A stretch of DNA of 64,000 bases from Nectonema munidae (taxonomy: Eukaryota > Nematomorpha > Nectonematoida > Nectonematidae): contig JAUIRK010001055.1 of assembly GCA_030549495.1 (NCBI GenBank), positions 1-64,000 on the forward strand. The letters are read 5' to 3'. A program made the translations under genes and the position numbers. Positions 34,196-44,600 of the stretch are shown here, piece after piece (within the stretch, counting starts at the first letter, position 1; every line of letters begins with the position of its first letter). The notes under the pieces were generated by a model. The model did not search any database, was not told the origin of the DNA, and worked only from the letters and a program-made list of their open reading frames with translations.

Positions 34196-34806
34196 GAAAG
34201 ATATAGAAATGAAAGACACTTGTGATATGTCTCACTCTCGGATTTAAAGGGGGGTGGAACCTACGTACGCCCCTCCCCCTAAAATTGCATTGCCAATTGC
34301 TTGTAAATATTTCTTAGAACTCAAATATGATTTCTGCAACTCGTTTTTTAGATTCAATCTTTCTCTAAACTGAGAAGCCCTGAAAAGTTTTTTATTTTTC
34401 AATCGTAGTTAAGTGTGACATTTATTACTTTTATATTATCCAAGTTTTTTTTGTAAATTTATTATAACACATCAAGTTTTACCACATTAATTCACTTTGC
34501 AGTTCAATGAATGAGGATCGTTTTAATGCTCTCATCCTTCTTTTTGTTCACAGAGATATTCGATTGGTTATTGACACCATTATTTATATGTATATTAAAA
34601 AGTGTCTTACAAGGATGATGTTACTTTCTTATAATAAACTTATAATTTTTTGATATATTATTATGATACTCTAAGTTTTATGATAAAAAGTCAATTTTCG
34701 CTTTTTATTAAATTATTACCCAAAATAAGATAAAAATAGCTTGAAAATTTTGATACATCTTAAATTTATATTCTTCAAATTTTAGTACTAGTTTAGTAAA
34801 ATCCGC

Positions 34807-35082
34807 TCCCCCCCCCCCCCCCCCCGCTAATGCCAATTTCTATATCCTCCCCTGATTGTCCGGCAAAATTTAATAGCGCGGGCTCTGCTTCTATGTAACA
34901 TGACAAACTAAAATTCGTCTTATTTTTTTCCCATTTTTAACATAAACCGCATTCGATATTGAACGGATGAATGATTTTTCTCATTACGACATATAACGCA
35001 TACACTTATTCTATAGTTTTTGATTTATAAATGAATTAAAACTTATTTTAAATATAACAAAAAATTGTTGCAATAAACATAT
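34807..35082. other. Spacer between the inverted-repeat element and tRNA-Pro
   Basis: A run of about 19 C at 34808-34826 is followed by AT-rich DNA. I see no gene. Confidence 0.5.
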
Positions 35083-35154
35083 GGGTCGTTGGTCTAGGGG
35101 TATGATTCTTGCTTAGGGTGCAAGAGGTCCCGGGTTCAAATCCCGGACGACCCC
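35083..35154 (+). tRNA. tRNA-Pro (anticodon AGG)
   Basis: This is a 72-nt cloverleaf. Acceptor GGGTCGT pairs with ACGACCC, with discriminator C. The anticodon arm is CTTGC-TTAGGGT-GCAAG with anticodon AGG. The T arm holds B box GGTTCAAATCC. A T-run (attttt) follows directly and can serve as the RNA polymerase III terminator. The sequence is almost the same as vertebrate tRNA-Pro(AGG), all stems pair and no CCA is encoded, so it looks like a working nuclear gene. Confidence 0.97.
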
Positions 35155-35490
35155 ATTTTTTACTTGTGTTTAAAAAAATAAGATTTGTTAATTAATAATT
35201 ATTATTACTGTAATGTAAAGTCTAATTTAAATCCAAACACCATACAAAAATTCTAATAGCCTTTTATTGTAAGTAGAAAAAAATCAGATTAGAAATATTT
35301 TTATTACGAAAGATATCTTGTTGAACTCAAAAAATCTTCTTTCATTCTAATATTGTTCATTCACACTTTTTTTAATATCATAAATTATTTACTTAGGATG
35401 TGTCGCCGAAAGTTTTTGCATTTTTCATCATATCCATGATTATTATTATCTTTAATATTTTTTCATTAAATCCAATACACTTTAGAATTT
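35155..35490. promoter_or_regulatory. Presumed ALG11 upstream region
   Basis: These 336 bp lie between the tRNA terminator and the ALG11 start codon. They must hold the ALG11 5' UTR and probably the core promoter. I see no strong TATA box, initiator or GC-rich island. The placement is by position only. Confidence 0.35.
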
Positions 35491-35687
35491 ATGCTGTCTT
35501 TTCTACTAATTAGCACTTCTATTTTTCTCTTTCCCGCGATATCCTTATCTTTCATCGCTTACAAAAATCGTCTGAACGTTTGGCGAAAAAGTCGTGGCCA
35601 GTGTGTCGCATTTTTTCATCCTAACTGCAATGATGGGGGTGGTGGAGAGCGTGTCCTGTGGTTTATGCTAAAGACACTCCATGAAAG
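35491..35687 (+). CDS. ALG11: ALG11 exon 1
   Basis: The exon starts at the ATG of [14 protein letters not shown], a hydrophobic stretch fitting the single N-terminal ER anchor. It then reads [17 protein letters not shown], the glycine-rich loop typical of ALG11, and ends CTCCATGAAAG/GTTTTT with two bases of an Arg codon. The ATG was chosen because the anchor follows directly and the total length matches the family. Confidence 0.9.
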
Positions 35688-38600
35688 GTTTTTTATAGTT
35701 TTTCATGTTTTATACTTCATTGCTTTGCTCACTATGCACTTTTAATAACGGAAGTCCAAATTTTTGCAAACCAATAATCTCCAAGGTATTTTAAACCCTA
35801 TCAGTGACGGGGTGGGGCAGCTATTTTAGTCTCCCCCCTCCCCCCCCCCCCTCAACTAAAATTTCTCTTGTACAAAATTGGCTACATCTTTTGCTACCAT
35901 ACTTCGTGACATTTGCTAAAATTGATAGCTGCATCTTTTGATACCATTTTCATAGCAGTTGAATGACCTTTTCCTGCCTAAATCTGTTAATAAAAATCAA
36001 AAGTTAAACTTTTTCAGCAAAATTATGACAGTATCTCTAGTTAAGCTTATAACTTTGGTTCTATATTATATACTCGTTTGAAAATTTATAAATATATACA
36101 ATTTTGAACACATAACACTTTATAGTTAAAATTTTTTCAAAATGATGCTTACTTTTTGGGAAATGTCAATAAAAATTTTGATTGATGAGAAATATATCTA
36201 ATAAAATATACCTTCAAATTTTACATGAAATATTTTTTTATATCAAATCGGGCATACTAATTTCATTTTTGGACTTATTTTTGAAATTTAGAAATTGAAA
36301 ATACATATAAGTGTGTAACAAACCTACGGTTTACTTCTAAAATCTGTTTCTGAAAACATTGATTCAAATTTTACATGGAATATACACATTATTATAACAA
36401 ATCAACAATCACAATTTCATTTATAAATTCTTTTTGCATTTAGAATTTGAAAATGCTAATCAATGTTTTCGGTTTATTTTTAAAATCTGTCCCCGAGAAC
36501 ATTAATTAAAATTTTACATGATATATACAATAACAAATCAAGAATGCCTATTTCATTTATGGATTGTTTTTGCATTTGGATTTCAAAATACTTATAAGTG
36601 TGAAACAAAGTTGCTGTTTATTTCTAAAATCTGTCTTCGAGAACATTAATTCAAATTTTACATGAAATATGCACGCTTTTATAACAAATCAACAATGCTA
36701 ATTTCATTTATGGATTGTTTTTGCATTTAGAATCTGAAAATACAGTAAACTCTGTCTAAACCGGACTCTTAATATACCGGATTTTTGTCTAAACCGGATT
36801 ATTTTCAAGGTCCCAAAACACTTCTATGCTTTCAAATGTATTTTAATTCTGTGTAAACCGGACATCCTCTGTCTATACCGGACACAAAAAATGATATAAG
36901 GCTAAGGAAAAGAACAAAAATACAATTAATTGCAGCATAAACAAAAGATTTTTCAACACTTTGAATTTATGTAGTAAAAAATGATAATTGAAATTAAACA
37001 ATGATGTGTATATAGACGTAAGTTCAAATTTGAACAACAATTTTATAGTTTTTTTTCCTAAAATTGGATCATATCTTTTTTACCTCCTTCTAGATCTAAA
37101 TTATTGAAGCCTTGTACTATATCATTTTGATTTATACATTATGATTATGATGAGTTGGTGGCCCTTTTTATTTTTATATATTTAAACGTGAAAAAATATT
37201 TTGCAAACGACGAATTTTTTCCTCATCATTTTTCTGCATGTGCAAAAATTAAAAAAAAATTATTTGATTAATAAGATGTCCCTATTATTTTGGTGTTGTC
37301 ATTTTAAGTGTGTGATATTTATAGTATTTCAGCATTACAATTGAAATATAATTTTTACATTCAACTTTTATTCATGAATTCTTAGACGCAAATTTCTTTT
37401 TGCAGTTCGGTTTAACTATTAAACGCGAGCTGCAGAAAAAAATGGCTAATTTTTAAAATAGCGAATTTTTTCCTTTTCGAAAAAAGAGCCTTAAATTAAT
37501 GTGACCCTTAAAGTTTTGAAGGTTGTATTGCTGAAAAAAAATTTTTCTAATTATTTTCTTTGCTGCGCATTTCGTCTAACTAAAGTAAGATAAAATTAAA
37601 ATGGAAATTAAATTGAGTGACTCAAATCAACACGAAACTTTCTCGGTTTGAAGTAGCCCAAATGCTCAAAAAACTGAGTAACTTTGCATATCAACAAGAT
37701 CCAACAATGCAAAGAGAAGTCGAAAGCCTCATTCTCAAAAACAATTGGGCTATTACAAAAAATGTTATGAATTTCAAACAAACTTGTATTAAAAATTATA
37801 TTAATGTGACTAAAAAAAATAAATTCTCGAAAATATTTTTATGATTCTATTTAAACATCAAAGTTACAATATATGATTAGAATGAGTCATGGTATTAAAG
37901 AATGGGTGCAAAATTGTAAAAAACATAACTCTCAATAAACTGGATCTCTGTCTAAACCGGATTTTTTTCGGGTCCCGAGTGCATCCGGTGTATAGAGAGT
38001 TGACTACTTATAAGTGTGAAACAAAGTTGCTGTTTATTTCTAAAATCTGTCTTCGAGAACACTCATTCAAATTTTACATGAAATATACACATTTTCATAT
38101 CAAATCAACAATGCCAATTCCAATTATAGATTGTTTTTGGATTTAGATCTTGAAAATACCTGTAAGCGTGAATCAAATTTGCAAATCAGGTGTTTTACAC
38201 ATATGTACCCATTTTCAAATAGGCTGAATCCAACAGAGATGTTTATTTTATATAAAAATTAATCATACCTCTCAAAAAATGATTGACATATGACACTTCA
38301 ACTGAAATAAAGGATTTCATGATATAGTTATACGTAGCTATATATGTAATTTATTTTGTCACAGAACAAATAGAATTATAAGTAGACAAAACAAAATTGC
38401 AAAAAAAGAAAATATAACTGAAAATGATATAGAACTAAAAACAGGATTTTATACCGAATTCAATGAGGCGATTTTTTTAATGAAATTAATAAAATACAAA
38501 ACAAGGACTTTGTAGAGGCATATTTTGATGCGCATCATTTTATTTGAAGGAGAAAGACAGTTCGTTTATACCATTCACTCTACAATATCTCGAAACAAGC

Positions 38601-41600
38601 TGAATCGGTCAATTTAAATAAGTTTCGTGTTTGGCCATTTTGAGAAAGTTTTATAAGTATAATCAAACAATATACAAATGAACGAAGATGATAAAGTTGA
38701 GACATAACTTATTTATAATAAAAATTTGATCGTTTTTTTTATATCTAATCATTTGGTTGTTGTATCGTTTCCCTAAGATGGAAAATATTTTCACCCCAAC
38801 ATGAGTTTTCTGCATAAAATTTGCTATTTTATTTAATAATAATTGCTCTCAGTATTTAAAAAAAAGTGAATGATCTCCTTTATTAAAAACTGTCAAGGAT
38901 AATAAAAATAGTTTTAAAAAAAGAGAAAAACTTTATTCGAAAATTTGTCTTTTTGATAATCAAGTTCAAAAAAAAAACAAAATATTTATTACAAAATTAT
39001 TATACGTATAAAAAGAATTTAAAGTATTATTAAATTATAATTATTAAATTACTTAAAGTATTATTCTTTTATAATAAGAATTATAAAACATGCAGAAAAT
39101 TAGAAACAATTATACTGAAGAAAATATTTGAACATTAAATTATAATCATAATATTACAAAGCGAAATACCGCATACATTACAAACAGACGAAGTTTTAGA
39201 AAGAGCATCTTTTCTTTTCTTGTGCTCGGTTCCTTGAACTTCCACAAGGCATACCTTGCGCCTACGTCTAACAGTTGACTCTTCGGGCAAAGAAGCTATT
39301 GATTTTTGTACCTTCCCACCTGTTATAATAAATATGGAATTATCAATTTTACGCAAAATTTCGCTTTGAAGGCCTATTTTTTTCCTTGAATAAAGATATG
39401 GGAGAATCAATTTTTTTTGCTAGTTCTACTCCTATGCTTAATGAACTTACATTTCTTGGGTTTTTCTCATTATTAAAAGCAAAAATAGTACCTGAATTTA
39501 CTCTTGCCCTATTTAATAGATAAGAAAAAGCCGCTACTGTCCATTTTTTGTTTTTCTATTTGTGGAATAATTTCTTATTCTCTGATCGAATATATCCGTT
39601 CCACCCTTGGAAAAATCGTACTGTTTAAAAATTGCAGGTTTACTTTTTTCATCGTCTACTGTAATTCATAAAATGAGGGGTCTGGAAGTCAAAACTAATA
39701 CATTTTTCTTTCCTTTTGATTCATAACTATGAATTGATAAAAATTCTCTATCTATATCTCAGCAAAACTTATAAGAAAATTCATCTCTATTATTTAAACT
39801 TTTTATACTTTGCGGAATACCTTTTCTTCTTGTGTCTATTGTACCGACTATAATTATTCCTTTTTTATACAGCCAATCAGCTTGCTCTATAAAGGTATAC
39901 AAACGGTCAATGGTTAAAGTTCGACCTCTCAAAGATAAATATTCCTCTTATAAGTGTATAAGTTCTATATAATTTTTCTCACTATATACATCGTTACCTT
40001 GGCAAAACTTGGATGGCATTTTCTGAAGAAGAGGGAGCCTATATTATATATACAAATGTAAGAAAGTTTGAGAAGTTATGACTTCATTCCTCCGAAATAG
40101 AAACTTACCAAATTTTTCATATCTGTATGCACATATAAATGAAATATTCAAAGTTTGAAAAAATTCGAAAAAATTATACATAATATTTAAAAAACATGAT
40201 GTAATAATGCAAACTCCAGTTGAAATATAACTGACAGCATAATTTTCATTCTATAGTCTAAAAATGAAAAAATAATTTGCACATAAATATATGAATAATT
40301 TTATAATATAATGATGAGTATCAAAATTAATATTCGTGCCTGATTGGAAATTTTGAAACTGAAAAAAATCGTTTTATTATAGATTCCAAATAAAATCTAA
40401 ACTTCAAAGAGAAATTAATTAATTTGTGAATTGACTAAAAATTTGAATATAGTCTTTGTAGAATAGCATGAAAACAAATCATTCAAAAATCAGTACAATA
40501 TATCTGACCGCAAAAATACCACGATTTTAAAAAAGTCACAAATTAATCAAAAATGTTAATAAACGTGACAATTGTATTCAGTATACATGAAAACGGGTGT
40601 ATATAAATAGAAAACTTTGTATAACGATTTAATCTAAAAGTTTCTTTTTTCAGTTGAGCTGTCATATATCAATCAATTTTTTGACAGGTTTGGTTGATTT
40701 TAAAAAAAATAAACGTGACCATCGTGTTCAGCACAATTGAAAATGGGTATATATGTGTAAAAAATGTTGTATACCCATTTAAACTAAAAGTTTCTTTTTT
40801 CAGTTGAGCTGTCATATATCAATCAATTTTTTGACAGGTTTGGTTGATTTAAAAAAAAAGTGACCATTGTATTCAGCATATATAAAAACGGGTTTATATA
40901 AATAGAAAACTTTGTATAACGATTTAATCTAAAAGTTTCTTTTTTCAGTTGAGCTGTCATATATCAATCAATTTTTTGACAGGTTTGGTTGATTTTTTTT
41001 TTAAATAAACGTGACCATCGTGTTCAGCACACTTGATATATGTGTAAAAATACTTTGTATAACGATTTAATCTAAAAGTTTCTTTTTTCAGTTGAGCTGT
41101 CATATATCAATCAATTTTTTGACAGGTTTGGTTGATTTTTTTTAAATAAACGTGACCATCGTGTTCAGCACACTTGAAAATTGGTATATATGTGTAAAAA
41201 TACTTTGTATAACGATTTAATCTAAAAGTTTCTTTTTTCAGTTGAGCTGTCATATATCAATCAATTTTTTGACAGGTTTGGTAGATTTTTTAAAAAATAA
41301 ACGTGACCATCGTGTTCAGCACAATTGAAAATGGGTATATATGTGTAAAAATACGTTGTATAACGATTTAATCTAAAAGTTTCTTTTTTCAGTTGAGCTG
41401 TCATATATCAATCAATTTTTTGACAGGTTTGGTTGATTTAAAAAAAAAGTGACCATTGTATTCAGCATATATAAAAACGGGTTTATATAAATAGAAAACT
41501 TTGTATAACGATTTAATCTAAAAGTTTCTTTTTTCAGTTGAGCTGTCATATATCAATCAATTTTTTGACAGGTTTGGTAGATTTTTTTTTAAATAAACGT

Positions 41601-44600
41601 GACCATCGTGTTCAGCACACTTGAAAATTGGTATATATGTGTAAAAATACTTTGTATAACGATTTAATCTAAAAGTTTCTTTTTTCAGTTGAGCTGTCAT
41701 ATATCAATCAATTTTTTGACAGGTTTGGTAGATTTTTTAAAAAATAAACGTGACGATCGTGTTCAGCACACTTGAAAATGGGTATATATGTGTAAAAATA
41801 CGTTGTATAACGATTTAATCTAAGTTTCTTTTTTCAGTTGAGCTGTCATATATCAATCAATTTTTTGACAGGTTTGGTTGATTTAAAAAAAATAAACGTG
41901 ACCATCGTGTTCAGCACAATTGAAAATGGGTATATATGTGTAAAAAATGTTGTATACCCATTTAAACTAAAAGTTTATTTTTTCAGTTGAGCTGTCATAT
42001 ATCAATCAATTTTTTGACAGGTTTGGTTGATTTAAAAAAAAAGTGACCATTGTATTCAGCATATATAAAAACGGGTTTATATAAATAGAAAACTTTGTAT
42101 AACGATTTAATCTAAAAGTTTCTTTTTTCAGTTGAGCTGTCATATATCAATCAATTTTTTGACAGGTTTGGTTGATTTTTTTTAAATAAACGTGACCATC
42201 GTGTTCAGCACACTTGATATATGTGTAAAAATACTTTGTATAACGATTTAATCTAAAAGTTTCTTTTTTCAGTTGAGCTGTCATATATCAATCAATTTTT
42301 TGACAGGTTTGGTTGATTTTTTTTAAATAAACGTGACCATCGTGTTCAGCACACTTGAAAATTGGTATATATGTGTAAAAATACTTTGTATAACGATTTA
42401 ATCTAAAAGTTTCTTTTTTCAGTTGAGCTGTCATATATCAATCAATTTTTTGACAGGTTTGGTAGATTTTTTAAAAAATAAACGTGACCATCGTGTTCAG
42501 CACAATTGAAAATGGGTATATATGTGTAAAAATACGTTGTATAACGATTTAATCTAAAAGTTTCTTTTTTCAGTTGAGCTGTCATATATCAATCAATTTT
42601 TTGACAGGTTTGGTTGATTTAAAAAAAAAGTGACCATTGTATTCAGCATATATAAAAACGGGTTTATATAAATAGAAAACTTTGTATAACGATTTAATCT
42701 AAAAGTTTCTTTTTTCAGTTGAGCTGTCATATATCAATCAATTTTTTGACAGGTTTGGTAGATTTTTTTTTAAATAAACCTGACCATCGTGTTCAGCACA
42801 CTTGAAAATTGGTATATATGTGTAAAAATACTTTGTATAACGATTTAATCTAAAAGTTTCTTTTTTCAGTTGAGCTGTCATATATCAATCAATTTTTTGA
42901 CAGGTTTGGTTGATTTTTTTTAAATAAACGTGACCATCGTGTTCAGCACACTTGAAATTTGGTATATATGTGTAAAAATACTTTGTATAACGATTTAATC
43001 TAAAAGTTTCTTTTTTCAGTTGAGCTGTCATATATCAATCAATTTTTTGACAGGTTTGGTTGATTTTTTTTTAAATAAACGTGACCATCGTGTTCAGCAC
43101 ACTTGAAAATTGGTATATATGTGTAAAAATACTTTGTATAACGATTTAATCTAAAAGTTTCTTTTTTCAGTTGAGCTGTCATATATCAATCAATTTTTTG
43201 ACAGGTTTGGTTGATTTTTTTTTAAATAAACGTGACCATCGTGTTCAGCACACTTGAAAATTGGTATATATGTGTAAAAATACTTTGTATAACGATTTAA
43301 TCTAAAAGTTTCTTTTTTCAGTTGAGCTGTCATATATCAATCAATTTTTTGACAGGTTTGGTTGATTTTTTTTAAATAAACGTGACCATCGTGTTCAGCA
43401 CACTTGAAAATTGGTATATATGTGTAAAAATACTTTGTATAACGATTTAATCTAAAAGTTTCTTTTTTCAGTTGAGCTGTCATATATCAATCAATTTTTT
43501 GACAGGTTTGGTAGATTTTTTAAAAAATAAACGTGACCATCGTGTTCAGCACACTTGAAAATGGGTATATATGTGTAAAAAATGTTGTATACCCATTTAA
43601 TCTAAAAGTTTCTTTTTTCAGTTGAGCTGTCATATATCAATCAATTTTTTGACAGGTTTGGTTGATTTTAAAAAAAATAAACGTGACCATCGTGTTCAGC
43701 ACAATTGAAAATGGGTATATATGTGTAAAAAATGTTGTATACCCATTTAAACTAAAAGTTTATTTTTTCAGTTGAGCTGTCATATATCAATCAATTTTTT
43801 GACAGGTTTGGTTGATTTAAAAAAAAAGTGACCATTGTATTCAGCATATATAAAAACGGGTTTATATAAATAGAAAACTTTGTATAACGATTTAATCTAA
43901 AAGTTTCTTTTTTCAGTTGAGCTGTCATATATCAATCAATTTTTTGACAGGTTTGGTTGATTTTTTTTAAATAAACGTGACGATCGTGTTCAGCACACTT
44001 GAAAATTGGTATATATGTGTAAAAATACTTTGTATAACGATTTAATCTAAAAGTTTCTTTTTTCAGTTGAGCTGTCATATATCAATCAATTTTTTGACAG
44101 GTTTGGTTGATTTTTTTAAATAAACGTGACCATCGTGTTCAGCACACTTGAAAATTGGTATATATGTGTAAAAATACTTTGTATAACGATTTAATCTAAA
44201 AGTTTCTTTTTCAGTTGAGCTGTCATATATCAATCAATTTTTTGACAGGTTTGGTTGATTTTTAAAAAAAATAAACGTGACCATCGTGTTCAGCACACTT
44301 GAAAATGGGTATATATGTGTAAAAATACTTTGTATAACGATTTAATCCAAAAGTTTCTTTTTTCAGTTGAGCTGTCATATATCAATCAATTTTTTGACAG
44401 GTTTGGTTGATTTAAAAAAAATAAACGTGACCATCGTGTTCAGCACAATTGAAAATGGGTATATATGTGTAAAAAATGTTGTATACCCATTTAAACTAAA
44501 AGTTTATTTTTTCAGTTGAGCTGTCATATATCAATCAATTTTTTGACAGGTTTGGTTGATTTAAAAAAAAAATAACGTGACCATCGTGTTCAGCACATTT

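Larger units (their letters stand above)
33051..34806. mobile_element. 1.75-kb element bounded by 50-bp inverted repeats
   Basis: The left arm 33051-33100 starts GCGGATTTTAATAAACTAGT; the right arm 34757-34806, read inward, starts GCGGATTTTACTAAACTAGT. Only about one to two mismatches separate the 50-bp arms. A poly-C run abuts the right arm. The inside holds one copy of the 410-bp direct repeat and a 52-codon open frame. No target duplication or known transposase was seen, so the superfamily is open. Confidence 0.7.
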
